Source: JBCBKP01 sp038521625 (GTDB lineage Bacteria; Planctomycetota; Phycisphaerae; Phycisphaerales; UBA1924). From it: 64,000 nt of DNA. Of this stretch, positions 25,186-33,878 are shown in pieces. How positions within the stretch are numbered: the first letter of the stretch is position 1; each line of letters starts with the position of its first letter. The position numbers and the translations under genes are program-made. The stretch spans positions 1 through 64,000 of the forward strand of contig JBCBKP010000012.1 of assembly GCA_038521625.1 (NCBI GenBank), written 5' to 3'. Under the pieces are notes generated by a model. That model was not told the origin of the DNA. It saw only the letters and a list, made by a program, of their open reading frames with translations, and did not search any database.

Positions 25186-25263
25186 CCACGCTCGGCGCCC
25201 CGGCCCGGATACCGTGACCGAGGGTCCGGCGCCGGGCCCGCGGTGAACAGCGGGGGTCACGGC

Positions 25264-25998
25264 GTGAAGGGCATCATCCTCGCGGGCGGACTCGGCTCGA
25301 GACTCCACCCGCTCACACTCGTCACCAACAAGCACCTGCTCCCGGTCTACGAACGGCCCATGATCCACTACCCGATCCGGTGCCTCCTGAACGCCGGCAT
25401 CGACGACGTGCTTGTGGTCACCGGCGCTGCGCATACCGCGGATTTCCGCAGGCTCCTCGGAGACGGCGCCGACCTCGGCCTGCGGCGCCTCGCCTACGCA
25501 TCTCAGGAGGGCGAGGGCGGGATCGCCGACGCCCTCGCCCACGCGGAGGAGTTCGCGGCGGATGAGCGAGTCTGCGTCGTCCTCGGAGACAACATCATCG
25601 AGAAGAGCATCCGCCCCGCCGCGGACGCGTTCCGGGAGCAGCCGTCCGGCGCCCGCCTGCTCCTGAAGTCGGTCCCCGACCCCCACCGCTTCGGCGTCGC
25701 CGCGTTCGCCCGGGACGGCCGGATCGAGGCGATCGTCGAGAAGCCCGAGAACCCGCCCAGCGACCTCGCCGTCACGGGCATCTATTTCTACGACCCGGAC
25801 GTGTTCGACATCTGCCGCTCGCTCAAGCCCTCGGCCCGCGGCGAGCTCGAGATCACCGACGTCAACAGCCGGTACCTCGAGCGTGGCGATCTGGCCTGGT
25901 CGCGGCTGGAGGGCTGGTGGGTCGACGCCGGCACCCATGAGAGCCTCTCCGAGGCCACGCGGTTGGTCGCCGAGGGCGGCGCCAATCACGCCGAGTAG
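25264..25998 (+). CDS. rmlA: Sugar-1-phosphate nucleotidylyltransferase (glucose-1-phosphate thymidylyltransferase type)
   Basis: This 244-aa enzyme should join glucose-1-phosphate and dTTP to give dTDP-glucose, the first step to dTDP-rhamnose and related sugars. Key motifs are GIILAGGLGSRLHPLTLVTN at the N-terminus, HLLPVYERPMIHYPI with the binding Lys just before it, VLGDNIIE, and the sugar/metal site VTGIYFYD and GWWVDAGTHESL. It ends about 45 residues before the usual RmlA C-terminus, so the regulatory helices are absent. The GTG at 25264 gives the standard VKGIILAGG start; GTG 25243 is an alternative. It sits 40 bases before rmlB. Confidence 0.87.
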   Translation: MKGIILAGGLGSRLHPLTLVTNKHLLPVYERPMIHYPIRCLLNAGIDDVLVVTGAAHTADFRRLLGDGADLGLRRLAYASQEGEGGIADALAHAEEFAADERVCVVLGDNIIEKSIRPAADAFREQPSGARLLLKSVPDPHRFGVAAFARDGRIEAIVEKPENPPSDLAVTGIYFYDPDVFDICRSLKPSARGELEITDVNSRYLERGDLAWSRLEGWWVDAGTHESLSEATRLVAEGGANHAE

Positions 25999-26038
25999 CG
26001 CCCAGCCGGCCGCCCGGCCGACCGCTTACGATCCCCCG

Positions 26039-27076
26039 ATGGCGCCACAGACGATCCTGCTGACCGGCGGCGCGGGCTTCGTCGGCGCCAACTTCGCCAG
26101 ACTGGTGCTTCGCGAGACCGACCACCGGGTCGTCGTGTTCGACAAGCTCACCTACTCGGGCAACCTCGAGAACCTCGACGGGCTCGAGGCCGCGCACGGG
26201 GACCGCTACGCCTTCGTCCGCGGCGATGTCTGCGACCGCCCGGCCGTCGATGCAGTGCTCGACGAGCACCGCCCCGATGCCATCGTGCACATGGCGGCCG
26301 AGAGCCACGTCGATCGGTCCATCATCGACGCGACGCCGTTCGTTCGGACGAACGTGATCGGTACGCAGACGATCGTTGACGCGATCCGCGCCCGCTTGAG
26401 CAGCGAAAGACTGGTCCACGTCTCGACCGACGAGGTGTACGGCGACCTCCCGCTGGACCGGCCCGAGCTGTTCTTCAACGAGTCGAGCCCGCTCGCGCCG
26501 AGCAGCCCGTACGCGGCGAGCAAGGCCGGCTCGGACCTCGTGGTGCTCTCGGCCCACCGGACGTTCGGGATCGACGCGGTCGTGACCCGTGGCTCGAACA
26601 ACTTCGGTCCGTACCAGTACCCGGAGAAGGTCATCCCGCTCTTCGCGACCAATCTGATCGATGGCCTGAAGGTCCCGCTGTACGGGGATGGCCAGAACGT
26701 CCGGGATTGGATCCACGTCGACGACCACAACGCCGGTGTGCTGGCCGCGCTCGAGCGCGGCGCGGCCGGGGAGGTCTACAACCTCGGGGGAAAGAACGAG
26801 CGCTCGAATCTCGAGCTCACGCGTGAGCTGCTGCGGTGCTTCGGGGTCGGCGAGGAGATGATCGATCACGTCGCCGATCGGCCCGGGCACGACCGGCGGT
26901 ACTCGATCGATATCTCGAAGGCCACGAGAGAACTCGGCTGGTCGCCGGCGTCCGATCGCTGGGAGGATGCGCTGGAATCAACGGTCCGCTGGTACCGCGA
27001 GAACGAGGCGTGGTGGCGTCCGCTGAAGTCGGGCGAGCACCGGGCGTTCTACGAGCGCCAGTACGGTCGCCGCTGA
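26039..27076 (+). CDS. rmlB: dTDP-glucose 4,6-dehydratase
   Basis: This 345-aa NAD-dependent SDR enzyme converts dTDP-glucose to dTDP-4-keto-6-deoxyglucose. It shows the Rossmann motif TGGAGFVGANF, the family segments FDKLTYSGNLENL and HMAAESHVDRSI, the catalytic STDEVYGDL with Thr-Asp-Glu, the YAASK Tyr/Lys pair, and TRGSNNFGPYQYPEKVIPLF. ATG 26039 matches the expected N-terminus. Together with rmlA it makes the key intermediate; rmlC and rmlD are not in the window. Confidence 0.95.
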   Translation: MAPQTILLTGGAGFVGANFARLVLRETDHRVVVFDKLTYSGNLENLDGLEAAHGDRYAFVRGDVCDRPAVDAVLDEHRPDAIVHMAAESHVDRSIIDATPFVRTNVIGTQTIVDAIRARLSSERLVHVSTDEVYGDLPLDRPELFFNESSPLAPSSPYAASKAGSDLVVLSAHRTFGIDAVVTRGSNNFGPYQYPEKVIPLFATNLIDGLKVPLYGDGQNVRDWIHVDDHNAGVLAALERGAAGEVYNLGGKNERSNLELTRELLRCFGVGEEMIDHVADRPGHDRRYSIDISKATRELGWSPASDRWEDALESTVRWYRENEAWWRPLKSGEHRAFYERQYGRR

Positions 27077-27093
27077 GCGCGGCGCGAGCTCAA

Positions 27094-27132
27094 GACCAAA
27101 CCGCCCGCGCGGCGATCTCTTCCGCGCGGGCG
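27094..27132 (-). terminator. Rho-independent terminator of the gene at 27186
   Basis: An 11-bp perfect GC-rich stem (27102-27112 with 27122-27132) and a 9-base loop. On the minus strand it is followed by TTTGGTCTT. It lies about 54 bases after the stop at 27186. The plus-strand side has no T-run, so it does not obviously serve rmlB. Confidence 0.65.
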
Positions 27133-27185
27133 CCAGGGTCGCGGGGCAGACGCCCGCCCGCGTCGGTCGCGGCAAGGTCCGAACG

Positions 27186-27911
27186 TCAGGCCCGCCGGCG
27201 GCGGGTCAGGACGAGCCCGGCCAGCCCTGCGGCGGCCACGCCCGGCGTCGGAACCGTCTGGATGCGGAAGCTGACGTCATCGATGCCGATCGCACGCGTC
27301 ACGAGCCCCTGGCCGCCCAGGTCGGTGGGGGTCAGCGTCGTGCCGAAGCCGAAGTGGATGGTGGAGCCGTTGAAGTCGGGGTGGCTGTTCAGATCGATGC
27401 CGGCGTTGGGCATGATCTCAATGAAATTGGTTTCGACCGCCCCGCTGAAGTTGCGAATCTGCGTCTGCTCGTCGAAGCCGAAGCCGAAGAACGAGCCGCC
27501 GACCTGGCTGCTGATGTAGAGCCGCCCGTCCTGCATCAGGAACACGCGCGGCGTGCCGAACGCGGGCGAGAGGTCGCTGACGTTGATCGTGCGCATCGAG
27601 AACGAGATCGATTCGATCGCGCCCTCGCTGCTCGGGTCGTATGTCCAGTCGTTCATGAGGACCGGTGCAACAGACGAGTTGAACGGGCTGTCCAGCATGT
27701 GCTGCTGCACGAGGAAGCTGTTCGCCGGGTTGCCCGCGGTGAACCGAGCCGTGGACACGGACTGGGTCTGGCCCGGTTGGACGGCCCCGAACAGGAACGA
27801 CGGCGTCGCCGTCCAGTCGTTCGGATCGAATTCGCTCTCGCTGAAGAGCACGGTCTGTGAGCTAGCGGCCGTGGCGGCGGCGGCCAGCGTCGCTGCTGTC
27901 AAGCTACGCAT
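27186..27911 (-). CDS. Exported protein with C-terminal sorting tail
   Basis: This 241-aa protein has a signal peptide (MRSLTAATLAAAATAASSQT) and a beta-rich extracellular body, such as SFSMRTINVSDLSPAF and GRLYISSQVGGSFFGFGF. The C-terminus VPTPGVAAAGLAGLVLTRRR fits the planctomycete sorting tail: Pro-Gly motif, hydrophobic segment, Arg cluster. Such tails act like PEP-CTERM or MYXO-CTERM signals. AGGA precedes the ATG. The function of the body is unknown. Confidence 0.8.
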   Translation of the reverse strand: MRSLTAATLAAAATAASSQTVLFSESEFDPNDWTATPSFLFGAVQPGQTQSVSTARFTAGNPANSFLVQQHMLDSPFNSSVAPVLMNDWTYDPSSEGAIESISFSMRTINVSDLSPAFGTPRVFLMQDGRLYISSQVGGSFFGFGFDEQTQIRNFSGAVETNFIEIMPNAGIDLNSHPDFNGSTIHFGFGTTLTPTDLGGQGLVTRAIGIDDVSFRIQTVPTPGVAAAGLAGLVLTRRRRA

Positions 27912-28052
27912 TCTTGGTTCCTTGTGTTGGGCGGCCGGACCGCCGCGTGCCCCGCCCGGCCGAACGCCGGTGGATCAGAGAACCAGGCGGAGCTCCGGGG
28001 GTCGGGGGGACAACGGGAATGAACTTTTTGGTCGATCCGTTATCCTCGTCTC

Positions 28053-28688
28053 GTGTCGGAGAGACCCACCAACCCGGGCGCGGCGACGTCGATCGGCGAG
28101 ATCACGCGGCTGATCGCCGAGTCGTCGGGCGGCTCGGACGCGGCGCGTGATCGGCTCACTTCGATTCTCTATGCCGAGTTGCACGGGATGGCGAGGTCTC
28201 GCATGCGCGGGGAGCGCCCCGACCACACCCTCGGGGCAACGGGTCTTGTCAACGAGACGTATCTGAGGCTCTTTCGCTCGACGGGCGCCGACCATGGCGA
28301 CGCTGGTCTCCCCTGGCGCGACCGACGGGCGTTCTTCGCCGCGGCGGCGACCGCCATGCGTCGGATCCTGATCGACCACGCGCGCGCGAAGAAGAGCGAC
28401 AAGCGCGGCGGGAAGCGGCTGAAGGAGGGCGCCAGGATCGAGGCGGACGCCGTCGCGGCCGCCGAGAGCCTGGACCCGTCCGATTACATCGCGCTCGACG
28501 AGGCGATCGATCGGCTGGAACAGATCGACGAGCGGGCGGCGCAGGTGACGCGCCTGCGGTTCTTCGCGGGCCAAGACGTCGAGTCTGTCGCCGAGATCAC
28601 CGGCGTCTCGAGCCGGACGGTGAAGCGGGACTGGGAGTTCGCGCGGGCCTATCTGCACGACGCGCTCGCGCGGGGCGGCGAAGACTGA
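28053..28688 (+). CDS. ECF sigma factor of the planctomycete TIGR02999 type
   Basis: This 211-aa sigma factor has GATGLVNETYLRLFRS (region 2) and FFAAAATAMRRILIDHARAK, both hallmarks of the TIGR02999 group that is expanded in planctomycetes. Region 4 is RLRFFAGQDVESVAEITGVS with SSRTVKRDWEFARAYL. The GTG start at 28053 lacks a clear ribosome site. In this group the sigma gene usually lies next to a Ser/Thr kinase, as here with the kinase at 29776, though a decayed gene on the other strand sits between them. Confidence 0.92.
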   Translation: MSERPTNPGAATSIGEITRLIAESSGGSDAARDRLTSILYAELHGMARSRMRGERPDHTLGATGLVNETYLRLFRSTGADHGDAGLPWRDRRAFFAAAATAMRRILIDHARAKKSDKRGGKRLKEGARIEADAVAAAESLDPSDYIALDEAIDRLEQIDERAAQVTRLRFFAGQDVESVAEITGVSSRTVKRDWEFARAYLHDALARGGED

Positions 28689-28762
28689 TCACGCCGTCGA
28701 ACAGGTGACCGAGCCCTATCAGAAGGGCCCGGCCACCGCGCGCGTGGGGAGATGCCGTGCGA

Positions 28763-29556
28763 TCAGCGGCGCCGGCGGGCGGCGATCAGGCCACCCACGG
28801 CGACGGCGCCGGCGGCGCCAGGTGTTGGGGTGAAGTTCGCGTACGCGTAGCGCCGTCGACGGCGAAGGCCTCGCCCGTGTAGAAGAACCGGGCGGCGGCG
28901 TCATGGTCTGTGTGGAACAGATCAAGCAGACCCGCGACCTCCTCGATGCTCATCCCGGTGATGTCGAAGATGTACATGCCCTGCGATCCCACGACCATCC
29001 CGTCAACGACCGAGTAGGGGCTGCCGTCGGGCGCACGAACCGCGAAGTCGAGCGGCACGCCCTCGTGCAGCACGATCTGTGTGAGGAGCTGGCGGCCGTC
29101 CGCCTCGAAGATCGGCAGCGCGAAGTTCCCGTCGACGAGCTCGGGGAGAACACTCGCCGGGTCGTCGACGCTCGCCAGGCGTCGGATGAGCGGGTCGCAG
29201 ACTTCGATCGAGAGCGCGTTGTACGGGCCCTCGCCGATCTGGAAGAGCGTCACGTTGCCGGTAGGCACCTCCTCGACGATCAGGCCGTCGCCGTTGGTGT
29301 CGGTGGCGATGACCGTGGTCCCGAGCTGCTGGAGTTCGGTCAGAGACGCCGTCCGGACCGGAGACTCGCGCGCCGCCTAGACCGCGGGAAGCAGCAGAGC
29401 CATGAGGACGCCGACAGATTGGCCGGAGTCAATGGCGAGGTTGCCGTCGGTCGGTGTGGTCGGCGGCAGCGAACCCGTCGGTGTGATCTGGGCGAACGCG
29501 ACGCCCGGGAGCGCCGCGGAAGCAGCGATGAGGAACCTGGTCTTGATTGCGGACAT
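28763..29556 (-). pseudogene. Broken exported sorting-tail protein gene (internal TAG and a -1 frameshift)
   Basis: ATG 29556 starts a signal peptide (MSAIKTRFLIAASAALPGVA). The frame runs 59 codons to a TAG at 29379-29377. The same frame then stays open for about 197 codons, through TATDTNGDGLIVEEV-like and VVGSQGMYIFDITGMSIEEV. Near 28850 a single missing base would move the reading into the frame that gives ANFTPTPGAAGAVAVGGLIA plus RRRR and a stop at 28765-28763, a perfect sorting tail. The intact gene would encode about 264 aa. Two independent lesions point to decay or to sequencing errors. A stand-alone 160-aa reading (28786-29268) keeps the body but loses both ends. Confidence 0.8.
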
Positions 29557-29775
29557 CGTTCGGTCCTACTGGAGTACGCCCCGGCTCTGGGTCTGGCCGC
29601 GGATCGGGGATCTCTCCGATCGGGGCCGTCCCGGTCCATGCGGGAGGGGCGGTTGGCAGGGGACATCCGATATGACGATTCGGCGACGCATTCGGATGTC
29701 CCCCGCGGCGCTCTCGTCCCGCCTGTCCAAATACGCGGGCCAGACCGGGCGGCTCGCGGCATACTGGGTCCAGCC

Positions 29776-32325
29776 ATGGAAGACGGCGCGGCACAATCAG
29801 AGGAAGCGCGGCTCTCGCCCGCGGAGGTCTGGAAGCACGCCAGATCGGTGTTCGATCGGGTCTCGGGCATCCCGCGAGACGAGCGTGCGGCCGTGCTCGA
29901 GTCGCTCGCACCATCAAAGCCGGTGCTCGATGCGGTCGAGCGGCTGCTCCGCTCGCAGGATTCCGTCGAGGGGTTTCTCGACGATCCCCAGCCGGCCGCC
30001 CGAGCGAGCGGCACGCCGTCTGGGCTGCCGAACAAGATCGGTCCGTACGAGCCGATCGAGCGTCTCGGCGAGGGCGGGTTCGGGGTCGTGTACCGGGCTC
30101 GGCAGCGTCTGCCGATCGACCGCGAGGTCGCGATCAAGCTGCTCAAGCCCGGGCTGGACTCGCCCCAGCTGCTCGCGCGGTTCACCGAGGAGCGACAGTT
30201 CCTGGCGCGGATCGATCACCCCGACATCGTCAAGGTGCTCGACGCGGGCGCGACGCCCGAGGGTCAGCTGTTCGTCGTGATGGAGCTCGCGCAGGGCGAG
30301 CCGATCACGGCGTTCGCGCGCTCGCGAGGGCTGCCCATCCGACGTCGAGTCGAGCTCGTGGCCCGCGTGGCGCGGGCGGTGCACGCGGTGCACCAGCGGG
30401 CGATCATCCACCGCGACCTCAAGCCCAGCAACATCATGGTGACCGAGGACACGGGCGGGATCCGCCCGCGCGTCATCGACTTCGGCATCGCGACGGCGAT
30501 CGAGCAGTCGGACCGCTCGGGCTGGACGCAGCTCGGCACGCCGATCGGGACGCCGCGGTACGGGAGCCCCGAGCAGGTCCGCGGAAAGGACGACGTCGAC
30601 ATCCGGACGGACGTCTACGCGCTCGGGATGGTGCTGTGCGAGACGCTGACCGGCGAGCTGCCGCGCGAGTCGCCCGACCTGCACGAGAGCCCCGCGGAGG
30701 CGCCGAGCCGATTGGTCGGCCGATCGGGCGACGTCGACGGCGAGACCGTCCGCGCGATCCGCGGCGATCTCGACCGCATCGTGCTCAAGGCGGTCGCGTG
30801 GGACCCCGAGCTCCGCTACGACTCGGCCGCGGCGCTCGCGGACGATCTGGATCGGTTCATCAGGGGCGAAGCGGTGCTGGCGTCGGGGCCGAGCCCGGTC
30901 TACGTCGCACGGAAGTTCGTCTCTCGGCACGTCGCGGCGAGCGTGCTCGCGCTCGTCGCGGTTCTCGCGTTGATGGCCGGCCTGGGCGCAGCGGTGCTGG
31001 GTCTGGGCGAGGCGCTCCGGCAGCGCGAGGAGGCCCGGGAGAACGGGGCCCGCGCCGCGCTCGTCGGCGAGACCCTGCTCCGGACGATCGCCGAGAGCGC
31101 CGACCCGGACGTGCGCGGGAAGCCGAGCCCGCTCTCGGTGCAGGACCTGTCGAACCTCGCCGAACAGGCGCTCGAGGCCGCGCAACGAGATCCCGAGGCG
31201 ATGCTGCCGGTGGTCGAGCAGATCGCGCGTCTGCAGACGAAGCTCGAGAACTCCCCCGGCGCGGTCGAGACGCTGGGGGCGGCGATCCGCATCGCGGAAT
31301 CGCACTACGGCACACCGCACGAGCGCGTCATTAGTCTTCTCGTCCGCCAGTACGACATACAGAGCAGCGCGGGGATCCACGGGCGCCGCGAGACGATCGA
31401 TCACGCGATGGCGCAGGCCCGCGAGCTTTGGCCGGAGGATCGGCCAGAGTTCCTCCGCGTGCTGCAACGAACGCCGATCTCGCTCGCAGAGATGGAGGCA
31501 CTCGCGGCACGCTACGAGCGGGAGGGAATCGCATCGCCGAGCGACGAGATGTCGCTCGTCGCGAGGATGATGATGGCGCATCGGTTCGGCCCGACGCCGG
31601 ACAAGCAGATCGGCCTCTCGAGGCGCCTCCTCGAGCTCTCGGTCGCGGAAGACGGACCGAACGCGAGCTACTCGATCATGGCCCTCGGCACTCTCGGCGA
31701 CTGTCTGGTCGTCTACGAGCGCGACCGATCGGGCGTCCCCATGCTCGAGGAGGCCGACGAGCGCGCGACCAGCGTGCTCGGCGAGGCCCACTGGCTTACT
31801 GGCACCATCCGGCGCAATCGTGCGATGGCGTACGGCCTGATGGGCGAGCCCGAGCGCGGGATCCCGATCCTGGAGCATCTGATCGACAACGTCCCGCCCT
31901 CGTCTCTGGGAGAAGTCTCGCAGACCAACACGCGCAACAGCTACGGCGGCCTTCTGATGCAGGCCGGGCGCCACGACGATGCGATCCGCGTGCTGACCGA
32001 GGTCCTCTCGACACGCCGCACCCAGTGGTCGGCAGGGAACCGCAACATCGTGCAGACCCTCATGGACCTCTCGGCCGCACTGCTCGCGCTGGGTCGGGCC
32101 GAGGAAGCGCTGCCGATGACCGAGGAGGCGCTGCGGCACAGCGACCCGGCGATGCGCGCGTCCCAGTACGCGCGGGCCGCGACACTCCGGATGATCAACC
32201 TGCGAGAGGTCGGACGCAGCGGAGAGGCCGAAGAGCTGCTCGAACAAGCCGGCGGACGGCTCCGGATCGCCGGTGCGGCGGACGACCTGATCGCCGGGCT
32301 CGGGCTGGACGGGTTGTCGCGGTGA
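29776..32325 (+). CDS. Membrane Ser/Thr protein kinase with C-terminal TPR-like repeats
   Basis: This 849-aa kinase has a cytoplasmic catalytic domain at about 90-390: glycine loop LGEGGFGVVY, Lys121 in VAIKLL, catalytic Asp214 in HRDLKPSN, DFGIA, and the GTPRYGSPEQVRG activation segment. One membrane helix lies at about 412-436 (VLALVAVLALMAGLGAAVLG). The rest, outside or periplasmic, is a long helical repeat region of TPR type. It is preceded by a short acidic N-terminus that starts at ATG 29776; the open frame extends further upstream only because it runs antisense to the decayed gene. Such kinases accompany TIGR02999 sigma factors in planctomycetes. Confidence 0.92.
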   Translation: MEDGAAQSEEARLSPAEVWKHARSVFDRVSGIPRDERAAVLESLAPSKPVLDAVERLLRSQDSVEGFLDDPQPAARASGTPSGLPNKIGPYEPIERLGEGGFGVVYRARQRLPIDREVAIKLLKPGLDSPQLLARFTEERQFLARIDHPDIVKVLDAGATPEGQLFVVMELAQGEPITAFARSRGLPIRRRVELVARVARAVHAVHQRAIIHRDLKPSNIMVTEDTGGIRPRVIDFGIATAIEQSDRSGWTQLGTPIGTPRYGSPEQVRGKDDVDIRTDVYALGMVLCETLTGELPRESPDLHESPAEAPSRLVGRSGDVDGETVRAIRGDLDRIVLKAVAWDPELRYDSAAALADDLDRFIRGEAVLASGPSPVYVARKFVSRHVAASVLALVAVLALMAGLGAAVLGLGEALRQREEARENGARAALVGETLLRTIAESADPDVRGKPSPLSVQDLSNLAEQALEAAQRDPEAMLPVVEQIARLQTKLENSPGAVETLGAAIRIAESHYGTPHERVISLLVRQYDIQSSAGIHGRRETIDHAMAQARELWPEDRPEFLRVLQRTPISLAEMEALAARYEREGIASPSDEMSLVARMMMAHRFGPTPDKQIGLSRRLLELSVAEDGPNASYSIMALGTLGDCLVVYERDRSGVPMLEEADERATSVLGEAHWLTGTIRRNRAMAYGLMGEPERGIPILEHLIDNVPPSSLGEVSQTNTRNSYGGLLMQAGRHDDAIRVLTEVLSTRRTQWSAGNRNIVQTLMDLSAALLALGRAEEALPMTEEALRHSDPAMRASQYARAATLRMINLREVGRSGEAEELLEQAGGRLRIAGAADDLIAGLGLDGLSR

Positions 32326-32870
32326 ACACGGTCGCCCCGCTCCGACCGATCGTGGGCGTGATGGGATCGGGCAGCAGCGATGGCGGCGAGCTGGCCGCGT
32401 CGCTCGGCTCCGCACTGGCAACCCTGGGCGTGCACCTGCTCACCGGCGCGGGCCGCGGGACGATGACGACCGTCGCCCGAGCGTTCGTCGAGACGCCGGG
32501 CCGGGCCGGCCTGTCGATCGGCATCGTGCCCTCGACGTCGGTCGAGGCGCCGGAACCCCTGGCGGGGTACCCGAACCCGTGGATCGAGATCCCGATCATG
32601 ACCCACCTGCCCCACAGCGGTCCGAGCGGAACCGACACGCTGAGCCGGAACCACATCAACGTGCTCACCTCTTCGGTCGTGATCGCCCTGCGGGGCGCCG
32701 AGGGCACTCGGAGCGAAGTCGAACTCGCGGTGCGTTACCGCAAGCCCGTCGCCTGGCTGCTCGCGGAGGGGTCCGAGCCGACGGTCGAGGCCGTGCCGGT
32801 GTTCCGGGACGTCGATTCGGCCATCGGCTTCGTCCGAACGAAGACCGGCGCAACCGGAAACGGGGGATGA
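32322..32870 (+). CDS. LOG/SLOG-family Rossmann protein (TIGR00725-like)
   Basis: This 182-aa protein has the Rossmann-like fold of the LOG (Lonely-guy) and SLOG nucleotide-binding families: VGVMGSGSSDGGELAASLG, LLTGAGRGTMTTVARAF, then RNHINVLTSSVVIALRGAEG and GTRSEVELAVRYRKPV. The PGGxGTxxE motif of cytokinin-type LOG enzymes appears as RGAEGTRSE, so a different or nucleotide-sensing role is possible. Its GTG overlaps the kinase stop (GTGA), a sign of co-translation with the kinase. Its TGA at 32868 is followed in the same frame by a truncated dockerin protein. Confidence 0.82.
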   Translation: MNTVAPLRPIVGVMGSGSSDGGELAASLGSALATLGVHLLTGAGRGTMTTVARAFVETPGRAGLSIGIVPSTSVEAPEPLAGYPNPWIEIPIMTHLPHSGPSGTDTLSRNHINVLTSSVVIALRGAEGTRSEVELAVRYRKPVAWLLAEGSEPTVEAVPVFRDVDSAIGFVRTKTGATGNGG

Positions 32871-33764
32871 ACAGCGGACGGGCGGATCCCGAACGACCCG
32901 CTTCAGGGCGATCCCGCCGAGCTCGCCCGCGAGATCCGGTTCACGAACGCCTTCCGGGGCGACATCTTCGGGCTCGAGTTCATCAACTTCGCCCGGAACA
33001 ACAGCGGCATCTTCATCGGCGGCCTCGGCGTCACGCCGGCCGAGCCACTCTCGGCGGCCAGCATCGAGGACGAGGAGTTCTCGACGCTGTTCAACGACTC
33101 GGGCGAGGTCGGCGATATCTACGCCCCGGGCGAGGCGGAGAACCCGTTCGGCGCGATCGCCGACTTCTCGAACGGCCCGGCCCGGCGCGCGTTCATCCAG
33201 TCGCCCCCCTACGACCTCGTGAACCCGAACGCGCTGGCGTTCCGCGGCCCCGGCTACCACGTCATCGAGTTCAACCGGCCGGTGTCGTCGGTCTCGCTGG
33301 CGGTCCGCGGCACGTCCTCCGGCGACGAGGCTGGCCCGAACGGCCAGTTCCCGTTCACGGCAGCGGACGGCCCGTTCGAAAACGCCTCGGCGGTCGTCTT
33401 CGCCCTCGACCGCAACGGCTTCTTCTTCGACTTTGAGAGGATCGAGAACGACCCGCTGCAGAGCGACCCGGCCGACCTGGTGCGCGAGATCAACTTCGAG
33501 ACCGACCGATTCCGCGGCGCCATCTTCGGGCTCCAGTTCCGCAGCTACGGCTCGGTCGACAGCGGCGTCTTCATCGGCGGGCTCGGCGTCACGACCGCCG
33601 AGGTCATCCGCGGCGACCTGAACGGCGACGGCGTCGTCAGCGTCTTCGATATCTCGGTTCTGCTCCGGGCCCTCGGCACCGACGACCCGGACGCCGATCT
33701 GAACAGCGACGGCATCGTCGACAGCACGAACGTGCAGATCCTCATCGACCTCATCTTCGGCTGA
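32871..33764 (+). pseudogene. 5'-truncated exported dockerin protein with internal duplication
   Basis: A frame with no start codon opens directly after the TGA of the LOG gene and runs 297 codons. Its first part (NDPLQGDPAELAREIRFTNA ... FRGDIFGLEF ... GIFIGGLGVTPAE) is repeated near the end (NDPLQSDPADLVREINFETD ... FRGAIFGLQF ... GVFIGGLGVTTAE), so the original had at least two tandem units, the first now missing its front. The C-terminus is a type I dockerin with two calcium loops, DLNGDGVVSVFD and DLNSDGIVDSTN. A GTG at 33219 could start a shorter 181-aa product but would lack a signal peptide. A deletion joined to the LOG gene is the simplest reading. Confidence 0.75.
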
Positions 33765-33821
33765 GCATCGAGGACCGAGCGCCCTGCACTTGGCGGGAGA
33801 CCGCCGAAGAGAGAGCCCCGC

Positions 33822-33860
33822 GGGGGGAGCGAGCCGCTCTCGGCTCCTCCCTCCTTTTTT
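33822..33860 (+). terminator. Rho-independent terminator after the dockerin fragment
   Basis: GGGGGGAGCGAG and CTCGGCTCCTCCC pair with a small bulge, followed by a run of six T at 33855-33860. It lies about 60 bases after the stop at 33764. It does not fit the minus-strand gene ending at 33879. Confidence 0.7.
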
Positions 33861-33878
33861 GCGCCTGGAACGCGGTGC

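Noticed and set aside
29377..29379. TAG read as an amino acid (recoding) in the decayed gene
   Set aside because: A second lesion, the frameshift near 28850, and the use of TAG as a normal stop in other genes here make decay or sequencing error simpler.
28903..29775. N-terminal extension of the Ser/Thr kinase by 291 codons
   Set aside because: The extension is the antisense of the decayed sorting-tail gene. The kinase domain begins normally after ATG 29776.
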